Assembly: GCF_030378165.1 (NCBI RefSeq)
Contig: NZ_CP119766.1
Coordinates: 5,332,001-5,396,000, forward strand
From: Flavobacterium panacagri
Lineage (GTDB): Bacteria; Bacteroidota; Bacteroidia; Flavobacteriales; Flavobacteriaceae
DNA length: 64,000 nt
Direction: 5' to 3'
The first letter of the stretch is position 1; the number at the start of each line of letters is the position of its first letter. Made by a program: the position numbers and the translations under genes. Positions 9,410-18,669 of the stretch are shown piece by piece. The notes beneath the pieces were generated by a model. That model was given only the letters and a program-made list of their open reading frames with translations. It did no database searches and was not told where the DNA came from.

Positions 9410-10057
9410 CTAAAACTGGGCAACAACAAACAAAATAATCTGAAACAATAACAACAACCAAAAAAACAGCAACGAAGGTTCTACAGATTCCGAAATAAAC
9501 TGATTCAATTTCATCGAAACCACTTCAGACAATTTTAAATCTTCTCTTTTAAAATCAACATCGTCCAGTCTTATTTTTTGAAACAAATAATTAATTATCT
9601 TCTTTTTAATTTTAGAACTTTCTTTATCATTTCTATTTGCCTCTAACAATTTCAATCGTAACATCGATTCGTTAGAAATTGTACTTGCCCAATTATTAGA
9701 ACCTGTTATTTTATCTACTAACAAAACTACTTTAGAATCAACATAACCAGCAAAAACTTTATTATTCCAAGTTAAGTAAATCAGCTGCTGTATGGCCGCT
9801 TTATTAGCAATTAGAAAATATAAAAATATAAAAACAGGAGCTCCGGCAAATAAAACAAACCCGCAAATATTGTTCAAAAACAAACCTGACAACAAAGCAT
9901 AGACATTCCCATGTCCGCCTCCAGCATAATTAGAATTTTGAAAAAGAATAACGAAAAAACAGATTAACGTAAAAAACAAGCCGCTAATCATTATAAAAAA
10001 CCATTTCAAAGTTGATTTGGCCGAGATACTTGCAACGATTTTAATTTCTTCTGTCAT
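9410..10057 (-). CDS. Uncharacterised membrane protein
   Basis: I do not recognise this 215-residue protein. It has hydrophobic segments at about 18-40 and 55-85 (probably a helical pair) and a C-terminal helix at about 193-214. A soluble, charged, Lys-rich stretch lies between. The gene sits in the same direction as the upstream Fe-S run but is separated from it by a terminator-like hairpin at 10132-10168, so it may be its own unit. Confidence 0.6.
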   Translation of the reverse strand: MTEEIKIVASISAKSTLKWFFIMISGLFFTLICFFVILFQNSNYAGGGHGNVYALLSGLFLNNICGFVLFAGAPVFIFLYFLIANKAAIQQLIYLTWNNKVFAGYVDSKVVLLVDKITGSNNWASTISNESMLRLKLLEANRNDKESSKIKKKIINYLFQKIRLDDVDFKREDLKLSEVVSMKLNQFISESVEPSLLFFWLLLLFQIILFVVAQF

Positions 10058-10131
10058 AAAATTTGAAATATACTGTTAGGATTAAAAAAAACAATAATAC
10101 AGCATTAACATTTAAAATCCTACCAAAAACA

Positions 10132-10168
10132 AAAAAAGGTATGAAACCTAAATTTCATACCTTTTTAA
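10132..10168 (-). terminator. Terminator at the end of the amidase-MCE-FeS run
   Basis: The hairpin AAAAAGGTATGAAA / TTTCATACCTTTTT is a long perfect stem with a 5-base loop and T/A-rich flanks. It starts about 20 bases beyond the stop codon at 10187. Confidence 0.8.
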
Positions 10169-10186
10169 ATATCTTCAAAAATTATC

Positions 10187-10669
10187 TTAGAAAAATCTGC
10201 TATGCCAGCTGTCTGCTGCAGGCACTTCCCAAGCATCATTAAATTCTTCAATATTGTTAACCAGATTATTAAACACAATTGTATTTTCAGTTACTGCTTT
10301 ATCTTTTACCATTTTCTTGAAATCAATTAATGGTTTATGTGCTATATGTTCTCCCAGTTTAAAAGTAACATTCATTTTATCCAATAAATCCACGTCGTAC
10401 TTTTTCTCCAAACTTTGAATAAACTCAACAGAACTATCGATAGAACATCCTGTCGCCGCCTGTACATCTTGGTTTACGGCTAATATTATAAATCGATTGT
10501 ATTTCAATAAATAAGAAGCTTCAAGACTAGTTCCATGCGCGGCCCACTGTTCTACGAAAGCTTTTAAATCGGTTTCAATTTCAGAAAACTCTTCCTCAGA
10601 AAATTTTCTGTTCGATTGGTAAATCCAGACTCTAGATTCACCTGGCAAATTTTCAAAAGGTATATACAT
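10187..10669 (-). CDS. Conserved Bacteroidota protein of unknown function
   Basis: This 160-residue soluble protein begins MYIPFENLPGESRVWIYQS and contains TGCSIDSSVEF. From memory, relatives in Flavobacteriia are often labelled 'ABC transporter ATPase'. No Walker A, Walker B or signature motif exists here, so that label is not supported. It follows the two Fe-S genes in the same direction, about 100 bases downstream, with a small hairpin between. Context suggests a link to that redox module, but this is inference. Confidence 0.7.
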   Translation of the reverse strand: MYIPFENLPGESRVWIYQSNRKFSEEEFSEIETDLKAFVEQWAAHGTSLEASYLLKYNRFIILAVNQDVQAATGCSIDSSVEFIQSLEKKYDVDLLDKMNVTFKLGEHIAHKPLIDFKKMVKDKAVTENTIVFNNLVNNIEEFNDAWEVPAADSWHSRFF

Positions 10670-10687
10670 TTTAATTTTAGATTTTAG

Positions 10688-10703
10688 TCCCGAAGCCTCG
10701 GGA
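10688..10703. repeat. Short TCCCGA/TCGGGA hairpin
   Basis: TCCCGAAGCCTCGGGA is a 6-base perfect stem with a 4-base loop between two minus-strand genes. The same CCCGA/TCGGG core occurs in the repeat at 9309-9379 and in the anticodon arm of the tRNA at 40052-40126. Confidence 0.5.
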
Positions 10704-10767
10704 TTGATTTTAGATTTCTTGAATTGCTAAATAAAAAAAACTTAGCGCCTTAGCATCTCAGAATCTT

Positions 10768-11559
10768 TTACAAATCTTGTGCGTTTGCTATTAATTCAGC
10801 AACATCCATTACTTTTACTTCTCCCTCTTTATGTGCGTGTTTAATACCATCTGTTAACATAGTATTACAGAATGGGCAACCTGCTGCAATAATATCTGGT
10901 TTTACCTCAAGAGCGTCTTCCGTACGCAATACATTTACTTCTTTGTTTCCTGGTTCTGCATCTTTAAACATTTGTGCTCCACCAGCACCACAACATAAAC
11001 CGTTTGCTTTAGAACGTTTCATTTCCACTAACTCAACATCCAATTTTTGAATCAAATCTCGAGGAGCTTCGTAAACTTTATTGGCTCTTCCTAAATAACA
11101 AGGATCATGAAAAGTAATTTTCTTTCCTTTAAACTGCCCACCTTCTACAGTTAATCTTCCATCATTAATTAATGATTTTAAAAACTCCGTATGATGAATA
11201 ACCTCGTAATTGCCTCCTAACTCAGGATATTCATTTTTTAATGTATTAAAACAGTGTGGACAAGCCGTAACAATTTTTTTTGCTTCATAAGCATTCAGAA
11301 CTTCAATATTCATCATCGCCTGCATCTGAAACAAAAACTCGTTACCAGCTCTTTTGGCAGGATCACCAGTACAACTTTCTTCTGTACCCAGAACCGCAAA
11401 AGATACATTAGTACGATTTAAAATTCGTACGAATGCTTTGGTAATTTTTTTTGCTCTATCATCAAAACTTCCTGCGCAACCTACCCAAAACAAAACTTCT
11501 GGCTGTTTTCCTTCGGCAAGCATTTCTGCCATTGTTGGCACTACTAAACTTTCTGACAT
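10768..11559 (-). CDS. CCG-domain (HdrB/GlpC-like) iron-sulfur protein
   Basis: The 263-residue cytosolic protein has two cysteine-rich CCG-type domains. Visible cysteine clusters are WVGCAGSF (about 27), ACPHCFNTL (about 100), HDPCYLG (about 152), LCCGAGG (about 190) and GCPFCNTML (about 228). These bind a non-cubane 4Fe-4S cluster in heterodisulfide reductase-like proteins. It follows the membrane Fe-S gene by 81 bases. Together they look like a split version of the single-chain oxidoreductases that carry a NarI-like membrane part, two ferredoxin clusters and CCG domains. Electron partner (for example ETF to menaquinone) is inferred. Confidence 0.88.
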   Translation of the reverse strand: MSESLVVPTMAEMLAEGKQPEVLFWVGCAGSFDDRAKKITKAFVRILNRTNVSFAVLGTEESCTGDPAKRAGNEFLFQMQAMMNIEVLNAYEAKKIVTACPHCFNTLKNEYPELGGNYEVIHHTEFLKSLINDGRLTVEGGQFKGKKITFHDPCYLGRANKVYEAPRDLIQKLDVELVEMKRSKANGLCCGAGGAQMFKDAEPGNKEVNVLRTEDALEVKPDIIAAGCPFCNTMLTDGIKHAHKEGEVKVMDVAELIANAQDL

Positions 11560-11640
11560 TTCTCTCTCTTTTGTTTAAAGTTTAAAGTTTCAAATTTTAT
11601 TCTGAAATCTGAATTCTTATATATTATCGCGAACTAAAAG

Positions 11641-12978
11641 TTAGTTCTCGTTTTTCCAATTTAATCGATCTTGCTGGCTGTATTGCCATGGTGCACCATT
11701 ATTTTCGATATTCGTCATCATGGCGTTCAACGGCATTGGAGCGGCACTTTGCTCCATTACCAAATAACGGCGCATATCCATAATAATAGACAAAGGACTG
11801 ATATTTACGGGACATTCTTCCACACAAGCATTACAAGACGTACAAGCCCATAATTCTTCTGGAGTAATATAATCGTTTAAAAGTGATTTATTATCAGGAA
11901 CAAAAACACCTTTGTTGGCATCAATGTTTTTTCCAACTTCAGTCAAACGATCTCTAGTATCCATCATAATCTTACGAGGAGACAATTTTTTCCCTGTTTG
12001 ATTTGCTGGACAAGAAGAAGTACAACGTCCACATTCTGTACATGTATATGCATTTAATAATTGTACCCAGTTTAAATCCTGAACATCGCTAGCTCCAAAT
12101 TTAGCCGGAGCAGCATTTTCATCAACTGGTGCTGCGGCAAATGGATCTGCATTTGGATCCATCATTAATTTCACCTCTTTTGTTACCGATTCTAAATTAT
12201 CAAACTGCCCTTCTGGTTTTAAATTGGCGAAATAAGTATTCGGGAACGCTAAAAGAATATGAAGGTGTTTTGAAAAATATAAATAGTTCATGAAAACTAA
12301 AATGCCAACTATATGCAGCCACCAAAATACTTCAAACAAAAGTCCTACTAACTCATTAGAAGTACCATTAAAAATTGGTGCAATAAATTGACTTATCGGA
12401 TAACTTCCTGCTTTATGAAAATGCGAATAACCTCCTGGAACATTTTGCAAATGCAAATCAGAGGCATTCATTAATAAAAACAGAATCATTAAAACGGTTT
12501 CGAAATACAGAATATAATTGGCATCGCTTTTTGGGAAACCATTTAAGTCTGAATTAATAAAACGTTTTAAACGAATTACATTTCTTCTAATCCAAAAAAC
12601 GGTAACAGCAAAAATTACAAGTATAGCCAATATCTCAAACGAAGCAATTAAAACATCATAAACCACACCTAAATACGGCGCAAAAACTCTATGAGTTCCA
12701 AAAAGCCCGTCAATAATAATTTCAAGCAATTCAATATTAATAATTATGAAACCGACATATACAAAAATATGCAGTATTCCAGCAACAGGGCGTCTCACCA
12801 TTTTTGACTGCCCCAGAGCAATCAGTGCCATGTTTTTCCAACGAGCTTTAGGATTATCTTTTCGATCTACATCTACTCCAAGATTAATGTTTCGGATGAT
12901 CTTTTTCACGCTCGCTGCAAAAAAGCCGAAACCAACTATAAGAAGTATGGCAAATAAAATATTATCTAAATAACTCAT
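11641..12978 (-). CDS. Membrane-bound 4Fe-4S oxidoreductase (NarI-like anchor)
   Basis: At 445 residues, it begins with hydrophobic segments, one near residue 10 and several between about 65 and 250, forming a cytochrome-b-like NarI domain with several conserved His. Two ferredoxin-type clusters follow, CTECGRCTSSCP (about 315) and CTSCNACVEECP (about 380). It likely passes electrons between a soluble donor and the menaquinone pool together with the downstream CCG protein. It lies 6 bases after the MCE gene, so it is in the envelope operon. Confidence 0.88.
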   Translation of the reverse strand: MSYLDNILFAILLIVGFGFFAASVKKIIRNINLGVDVDRKDNPKARWKNMALIALGQSKMVRRPVAGILHIFVYVGFIIINIELLEIIIDGLFGTHRVFAPYLGVVYDVLIASFEILAILVIFAVTVFWIRRNVIRLKRFINSDLNGFPKSDANYILYFETVLMILFLLMNASDLHLQNVPGGYSHFHKAGSYPISQFIAPIFNGTSNELVGLLFEVFWWLHIVGILVFMNYLYFSKHLHILLAFPNTYFANLKPEGQFDNLESVTKEVKLMMDPNADPFAAAPVDENAAPAKFGASDVQDLNWVQLLNAYTCTECGRCTSSCPANQTGKKLSPRKIMMDTRDRLTEVGKNIDANKGVFVPDNKSLLNDYITPEELWACTSCNACVEECPVNISPLSIIMDMRRYLVMEQSAAPMPLNAMMTNIENNGAPWQYSQQDRLNWKNEN

Positions 12979-12984
12979 TTATAA

Positions 12985-13950
12985 TTATTTTTTATCAGTT
13001 GAGTTTGTTTCTTCTGTTGGCGCTACGTATGGTTTATTTTTCTTCCCAAAAAGAGAAACGTTCACGTAACGAGTTGGATAAAGACGTACATCTTGCAATA
13101 ACAATTCAAGCTCTTTTGACGTTTTTGCTAAGTTGTTATATAAGGCTTCATCATTTAATAATTTTCCAGCCGTACCTTTTCCAGAATTTAAGTTAGCCAT
13201 TAAAGCATCTACTTTTGCCAACATCTGGTTTAAGTTACGTACTGTTTTTCCTAAATCAGCTTTGTTTAAAGAATCAGAAATTTTATTAAAGTTATTGGAC
13301 ACTTTATTAAAATTAGAAACCATTCCATTAATCTGCCCTTTATTAGTATCTAAAATATTGTTTAGACTTCCTGAAGCTTTGTGAAACTGCGTCATCGTCT
13401 GGCTTAATTCAGCAATTGTTTTCTTTAGATTTTCTTGTGTATTTTTATCTAAAGTATTATTCAATCCCGTAACCAAAACATCAATATTGACAAGCATTTT
13501 ATCAAGCTTCTGCTGAATTGGCTCAATTTTACCTCCTAAAGATTCCGTTAATCCAAGTTCTACCGTTGACGCTAATTTTTGTCCATCTTCTGCTAATTCT
13601 TTATCTGCAAAATTTGGGATAATTTTAATTTGCTTTCCTGCAATTAAGCTTGGAGAATAAATTGTTGCTGTACTTGTTTTCGAAATTGGAAAATCTGTTT
13701 TTAATTGAAGTTCTACTAATAATTTTCCTGTTACTTCATCAATTGTGATTTTATTTACTTTACCTATTGCCAGTCCGTTTAAAGTAACTGGTGCAGAAAG
13801 TGACAAATCTTCAACATTATCATATTCAGCATATAACATGGTATAATTTGTAAAAAGATCTTTGCCTTTTAAAAAGCTGTAACCCCAGATAAATAATAAA
13901 ATCGATGCGATGACTAATATAGCCGTTTTAATTTCTCTTGTTAGTTTCAA
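12985..13950 (-). CDS. MCE-family (MlaD-like) lipid-transport protein
   Basis: Substrate-binding component of a lipid transport system between membranes. One N-terminal membrane helix (about 8-27) is followed by an MlaD/MCE domain (about 36-115) with SAPVTLNGLAIGKV. A long amphipathic helical C-terminal region rich in Asn, Leu and Ser follows (about 140-300). The start codon is TTG; no ATG precedes it in frame. No MlaE or MlaF gene is adjacent. It sits 50 bases downstream of the amidase gene. Confidence 0.88.
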   Translation of the reverse strand: MKLTREIKTAILVIASILLFIWGYSFLKGKDLFTNYTMLYAEYDNVEDLSLSAPVTLNGLAIGKVNKITIDEVTGKLLVELQLKTDFPISKTSTATIYSPSLIAGKQIKIIPNFADKELAEDGQKLASTVELGLTESLGGKIEPIQQKLDKMLVNIDVLVTGLNNTLDKNTQENLKKTIAELSQTMTQFHKASGSLNNILDTNKGQINGMVSNFNKVSNNFNKISDSLNKADLGKTVRNLNQMLAKVDALMANLNSGKGTAGKLLNDEALYNNLAKTSKELELLLQDVRLYPTRYVNVSLFGKKNKPYVAPTEETNSTDKK

Positions 13951-14000
13951 AATTCTAAGTGTTTGTACAAAATTAATATAAATATTCGAACTTGGGCTTA

Positions 14001-15122
14001 TTATTTAATTGCGTCCTGAATACTGATTTTTTCTCCATCTTTAGTTGCCACTAAAAATGCTGCGCCATACCCTTTATTCTTAGCTTCTTGCAAAAATTTC
14101 TGGGCTGTTTCGTAACTTGAAGTTTCTTCGTAGAAATACTTATATATATTGTTTTCAAATAACATAGTCACATTTTTCAACCCCTTAAAGTTTTTAGGTT
14201 CTAAAGGAGTTTTTTTAATACTTGCAATAAGCTGTACTTTAAAAAATGTTCCTTTTGGGGCATTTTTAACTACAGTAACTGGAGCAGTTGTTTTTGGTTT
14301 TACGGGAGTAGTATCTCTTATGGGCCGACTCTCAGGAGCCTCAGTTCCTGATCCAAAATATTCTCTTTTATAACTTAAAATAGCTTCCGCAATTGCTTTC
14401 GCTATATCATCTTGTCCTTCTTCTGAATTCAGAATATTCCCTTCTGTTGGATTCGACACAAAACCAGTTTCTACCAAAACTCTAGGCATATAAGCTTTAT
14501 GTAGTACCATAAAAGGCGCTTGTTTTACACCACCCTGACGAAGTTTTTTTCCTAATTTTTCAAAATTATCCTCAATTTTAGTCGCCAGCGAAATACTATT
14601 ATCTAAATATTCTTCCTGCATTAACGTCATCCCAATCATTGATTCTGGAGAATTTGGGTCATAACCTTCGTATTTACGCTTATAATCTTTCTCCAATGTA
14701 ATTACCGAGTTCTCTTTCTTTGCAGCTTCTAAGTTCGATGCCACTTTACTCAAACCCATCACATAGGTTTCGGTTCCGTCGGCTGCTGTATTTTTATTGG
14801 CATTACAATGAATAGAAACAAAAATATTTGAATTCGCTCTATTGGCAATATTGGCTCTTTCAACCAAATCAATAAAAACATCCGTTTTACGCGTATAAAT
14901 TACATCTACATTTGGATTAAGCTCTAAAATCTTCCCCACTTTCAAAACAATAGCTAAAGCAATATTTTTTTCAATCCTGCCGCTGTAAACAGCTCCGAAG
15001 TCATGATCTCCATGTCCAGCGTCAAGAGTTACCTTAAACACATTTGACTGACTCTGAGCACAAAAAGACAGTAATGTTAGAAATAAAGTAAATATTACCT
15101 TAAATTTGTTAATTCTATTCAT
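14001..15122 (-). CDS. N-acetylmuramoyl-L-alanine amidase with SPOR-like domain
   Basis: Periplasmic amidase that cuts the bond between MurNAc and the peptide stem. The Amidase_3 zinc motifs are LDAGHGDHDFG, SIHCNAN and RVLVETGFVSNP. A Thr/Pro linker leads to a C-terminal SPOR-like module (last 75 residues) that should bind denuded septal glycan. The ATG at 15122 starts a clear signal peptide ending in CAQSQ. A longer frame to 15188 would run into the divergent lptD and is rejected. First gene of the minus-strand envelope run. Confidence 0.93.
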   Translation of the reverse strand: MNRINKFKVIFTLFLTLLSFCAQSQSNVFKVTLDAGHGDHDFGAVYSGRIEKNIALAIVLKVGKILELNPNVDVIYTRKTDVFIDLVERANIANRANSNIFVSIHCNANKNTAADGTETYVMGLSKVASNLEAAKKENSVITLEKDYKRKYEGYDPNSPESMIGMTLMQEEYLDNSISLATKIEDNFEKLGKKLRQGGVKQAPFMVLHKAYMPRVLVETGFVSNPTEGNILNSEEGQDDIAKAIAEAILSYKREYFGSGTEAPESRPIRDTTPVKPKTTAPVTVVKNAPKGTFFKVQLIASIKKTPLEPKNFKGLKNVTMLFENNIYKYFYEETSSYETAQKFLQEAKNKGYGAAFLVATKDGEKISIQDAIK

Positions 15123-15176
15123 AAATCTAAAAGTTAATTTTAATAAAATGCAGCTGTTATAATTTTTAGAATTGAT

Positions 15177-15184
15177 TATTTTTG
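15177..15184 (+). promoter_or_regulatory. Candidate -7 promoter element for lptD
   Basis: TATTTTTG matches TAnnTTTG. Because it overlaps the first codons of the longest lptD frame (TTG at 15172), it argues that translation starts further downstream. Confidence 0.4.
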
Positions 15185-15204
15185 CCAAAAAATTATATGT
15201 AAGT

Positions 15205-17901
15205 TTGACATGTCAAAAAACACGCCATAATTTTACAAAAATAGCATTTAAACCTTTGCATACAAACTTATTTAATATCGTTTTAATATCATTTTTCCTA
15301 ACTATAGGTTGTGGTAATTTATATTCGCAAGAAATAAAAAATAAAAAAAAGCCTTTACCTGCTGTAAAACAAACAGATAAAGAAGCTCCTGCAATTACTG
15401 ACACCGTAAAACTGGATACGGTTAGAGCCAAAAAGACTTTTTTGGATGGAAAAGTTAGATACAAAGCAAAAGATTATGCTACAATTGACCAGAAAAAGAA
15501 AACAATTACATTATACAATGAAGCAGAATTATACTATAAAGATGTTGAATTAAAATCTGGTATAATTGTACTTAATTATGAAAAAGATGAAGTTTATGCT
15601 GGAAGAATCAAAGATTCTGCTGGCGTATTAATTCAATATCCAAATTTTAAACAAGGCTCCAACGAAGTACAACCCGATTCTATTCGTTTTAATTTTAAAA
15701 CTAAAAAGGCTTTAATTTATAATTCAAGAACCAAACAAGGAGAATTAAACATTAAAGCTGCGGTTACCAAAAAAGAAAACGATTCTGTTTATTACCTTAG
15801 GGGTGCACGTATTACAACTGCAACTGATATTGATCATCCTGAATATTACTTCCGAACGAGTAAAATAAAATTTGTGCCTGGTAAAAAAATTGTAACCGGC
15901 TTAACACAAATGGTTATTGCTGACGTTCCTACTCCACTGGCACTTCCTTATGGATATTTTCCTTTAAGCCAAGAAAAAAGCGTTTCTGGAATTATCGTCC
16001 CAAGTTACAACGATTCAAACACAAGAGGGTTTTCATTGCAAAATGGAGGTTATTATTTTGCCCTAAGTGATAATTATGACTTGACTGTACTTGGAGATTA
16101 TTATACTAACGGAAGTTACGCTATGCGTTTTGAATCGGCGTATGCTACAAGATATAAATATCGAGGTAATGTAAATATTCGTTTTGAAAATCTTATCAAT
16201 AGTGAGCGAGGCTATCCTGATTATTCTAAACAAAACATTTACAACATTCAGTGGTCGCATTCTAAAGACTCTAAATCAAATCCAAATTCAAGTTTTTCAG
16301 CATCGGTTAACATGGGTAGTAGTAAGTACTTTAAAAGATCTATTAACCAAGCTAATATCGGATCAAACTTAAATAACACTTTAAGTTCTTCTATTAATTA
16401 CAACAAAACTTTTAATACTATTCCAGGTTCTCGTATTGCATTGTCTGCAACTCACAGTCAAAACACCCAAACAGAAGAAATCATTATGACACTTCCTTCG
16501 CTACAGGGAAGCATTGACCGTATTTATCCTTTTGTTGGCAAGAATGGAGTAAAAAAGGGATTTATCAAAAACATAAACTTGCAGTACAACGTAAGTGGTA
16601 AAAACTATTTCAAGACCAGCGACTCGTTATTTTTCAAACCACAAATGTTTAAAGATGCACAATTAGGTATGCAGCATACCATTCCGCTTAGCACAAACTT
16701 TAAGATCTTTAAATACTTTAGCGCAGGAGCTTCAACAACCTATCAAGAAACATGGGTTAATAAAACAATAAGCAAAGCCTACGACTCTTCTACAGGAAAA
16801 GTAGAACCTAGCAATATAAATGGTTTTGATTCATTTAGAACTTACAATTTCAGCACCAATTTAGGTACAACAATTTATGGTACTTTTAATTTTGGTGACG
16901 ATAAAAGAATTCAATCTATAAGACACGTTATGCGTCCAAGTTTAACCTATTCTTATACACCAAGCTTTGAGCGTTATTACGACACTTACGGTGTCGATGC
17001 ATCTGGAACCATTACATCTCAATACACTCGATTTGAAAACGGCCTGTTTGGAGCACCTGGAAAAGACAATTCAAACATTGTTGGTTTTGCACTGAGCAAT
17101 ACTTTTGAAGCCAAAGTAAGAGATCGAGACAGTACAAAAACGGAACCTAAAAAGATAATGCTGCTAAACAATTTAAACTTTAGCACAAGTTACAACTTTA
17201 ATGCCGACGGGAAGACAACCTTAGCATGGCAGCCTATCTTGGTTAGTGGTGGAACCCAGTTCTTTGACAACAAAATGAATATGAACTTTGGAGCTACTTT
17301 AGATCCTTATGCTTTAGACAGTGGTAATAACAGAATCAATATGTATAATATTGATAACGGAGGAAGTTTATTCAGATTAACCAGTGCAAACGTAACAGTG
17401 AACTATTCCTTTTCGAACAAAGATACAGGAAAGGAAAAAAACACCCAAAGCCAGCGGAATGGAGGTCGAAACGATGACTTATTTGGAACAAATACCGACT
17501 TGAATGACAGCCGGAACAGTCAGTTTGCCAATGAACCCGAAAAAGACGACGTCATTACTGAGTTTTTTAATTCGAAAATTCCTTGGGATATGACTTTAGC
17601 CTACTCTTTAACCTATTCTAATACAACGAGACAAAATCAAATTTCTGGTAACTCGATCATGATTTCTATCAATACAGACATTACTCCAAAATGGAAAGGT
17701 GGTGTTTCTACTGGTTATGATTTTGTACAAAAGGGAGTTACTTTTACACAATTCCGTTTTGAGAGAGATTTGTTAAGCTGGAGAATGGCATTTAACTGGC
17801 AGCCAATGGGAACAAATTCAAACTGGAATTTCTTTATCGGAATTAAATCTGGTATGCTTAGCGATATTAAATGGAACAAACGAAGCGTTTCTAATCGATA
17901 A
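15205..17901 (+). CDS. lptD: Bacteroidota LptD-like LPS-assembly outer-membrane protein
   Basis: Inserts lipopolysaccharide into the outer leaflet. A signal sequence ends at NLYSQ. An OstA-like periplasmic domain follows (about 60-230; DGKVRYKAKDYATIDQKK, then repeated beta-strand units), then a large barrel of aromatic beta-strands to the C-terminus. About 900 residues is normal for the phylum's LptD. No in-frame ATG exists near the front. Possible starts are TTG at 15172, 15205 and 15256. The 15172 start overlaps a promoter box; 15205 is chosen, and 15256 would place the signal peptide directly at the N-terminus. It is divergent from the amidase and 22 bases ahead of ridA. Confidence 0.88.
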   Translation: MTCQKTRHNFTKIAFKPLHTNLFNIVLISFFLTIGCGNLYSQEIKNKKKPLPAVKQTDKEAPAITDTVKLDTVRAKKTFLDGKVRYKAKDYATIDQKKKTITLYNEAELYYKDVELKSGIIVLNYEKDEVYAGRIKDSAGVLIQYPNFKQGSNEVQPDSIRFNFKTKKALIYNSRTKQGELNIKAAVTKKENDSVYYLRGARITTATDIDHPEYYFRTSKIKFVPGKKIVTGLTQMVIADVPTPLALPYGYFPLSQEKSVSGIIVPSYNDSNTRGFSLQNGGYYFALSDNYDLTVLGDYYTNGSYAMRFESAYATRYKYRGNVNIRFENLINSERGYPDYSKQNIYNIQWSHSKDSKSNPNSSFSASVNMGSSKYFKRSINQANIGSNLNNTLSSSINYNKTFNTIPGSRIALSATHSQNTQTEEIIMTLPSLQGSIDRIYPFVGKNGVKKGFIKNINLQYNVSGKNYFKTSDSLFFKPQMFKDAQLGMQHTIPLSTNFKIFKYFSAGASTTYQETWVNKTISKAYDSSTGKVEPSNINGFDSFRTYNFSTNLGTTIYGTFNFGDDKRIQSIRHVMRPSLTYSYTPSFERYYDTYGVDASGTITSQYTRFENGLFGAPGKDNSNIVGFALSNTFEAKVRDRDSTKTEPKKIMLLNNLNFSTSYNFNADGKTTLAWQPILVSGGTQFFDNKMNMNFGATLDPYALDSGNNRINMYNIDNGGSLFRLTSANVTVNYSFSNKDTGKEKNTQSQRNGGRNDDLFGTNTDLNDSRNSQFANEPEKDDVITEFFNSKIPWDMTLAYSLTYSNTTRQNQISGNSIMISINTDITPKWKGGVSTGYDFVQKGVTFTQFRFERDLLSWRMAFNWQPMGTNSNWNFFIGIKSGMLSDIKWNKRSVSNR

Positions 17902-17923
17902 CCCGTTTCAAAATACTTTTATT

Positions 17924-18304
17924 ATGAAAAAAATCATTTTCACAGAGAAAGCTCCGGCTCCAATCGGGCCTTATAATCAAGCCGTATTGTCTGGAAACAC
18001 ACTTTATGCCTCTGGACAAATTGCAATCAATCCTGAATCAGGAGAATTGATTACAGACAACATCAACGACGAAACCAACCAAGTAATGAAAAACATCGCC
18101 GCTATTCTTGAAGCTGCCGATATGACTTTTGAAAATGTAGTGAAGTCAACTATTTTCATAATGGATATGAATAACTTCGGTGCTATAAATACGGTTTACG
18201 GATCTTATTTTAACGAAAAAACCGCTCCAGCTCGTGAAACGGTTCAAGTGGCTTGTCTGCCAAAAAATGTAAATGTTGAGATTTCTATAATTGCTGTGCA
18301 ATAG
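17924..18304 (+). CDS. ridA: RidA family reactive-intermediate deaminase
   Basis: The 126-residue YjgF/YER057c/UK114 protein hydrolyses enamine/imine intermediates formed by PLP enzymes such as threonine dehydratase. Family hallmarks are the N-terminal APAPIGPYNQAV and the C-terminal PARETVQVACLP, with the Arg that contacts the carboxylate of the substrate. It follows lptD by 22 bases, and its 3' end overlaps the convergent mgsA by 20 bases. Confidence 0.95.
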   Translation: MKKIIFTEKAPAPIGPYNQAVLSGNTLYASGQIAINPESGELITDNINDETNQVMKNIAAILEAADMTFENVVKSTIFIMDMNNFGAINTVYGSYFNEKTAPARETVQVACLPKNVNVEISIIAVQ

Positions 18305-18659
18305 CATCTAATAATAATTGTGCCGTTGCTTCATTTGTTGCCAGCGGCACATTATGCACATCGCAAACACGAATCAGCATATTAATATCTGCCTCATGAG
18401 GATGGCTCGACAAAGGATCTTTAAAAAAGAAAACCATTTGTGTAATTCCCTCCGCTACTCTACCAGCAATCTGCGCATCACCACCAAGAGGACCTGAAAG
18501 CATTCTCTGAGTTTTAAAACCCGCAGCTTCTGCTTTTCCTCCTGTAGTTCCTGTACCAATCAGCCTTATTTTTTCATTGTGTAAAATTGCCTCATTTTTG
18601 ATCAAGAAATCAATCAAATCAGCTTTTTTTCCATCATGAGCAATAATGGCAATTTCCAT
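18285..18659 (-). CDS. mgsA: Methylglyoxal synthase
   Basis: Converts dihydroxyacetone phosphate to methylglyoxal and phosphate, a bypass that relieves sugar-phosphate stress. The MGS-like domain shows AHDGKK, GTGTTGG and the SGPLGGDAQ block with the catalytic Asp. The ATG at 18659 gives a normal N-terminus (MEIAIIAHDG). A longer frame to 18695 would overlap the upstream kinase and is rejected. It lies 10 bases after the sugar-kinase gene and is cotranscribed with it. It is in one strand run with gapA and pfkA. Confidence 0.95.
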   Translation of the reverse strand: MEIAIIAHDGKKADLIDFLIKNEAILHNEKIRLIGTGTTGGKAEAAGFKTQRMLSGPLGGDAQIAGRVAEGITQMVFFFKDPLSSHPHEADINMLIRVCDVHNVPLATNEATAQLLLDAIAQQL

Positions 18660-18669
18660 AAAACCAGAA

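Noticed and set aside
10187..10669. Label 'ABC transporter ATPase' for the 160-residue protein
   Set aside because: No Walker A, Walker B or LSGGQ-type signature is present; I kept it as unknown.
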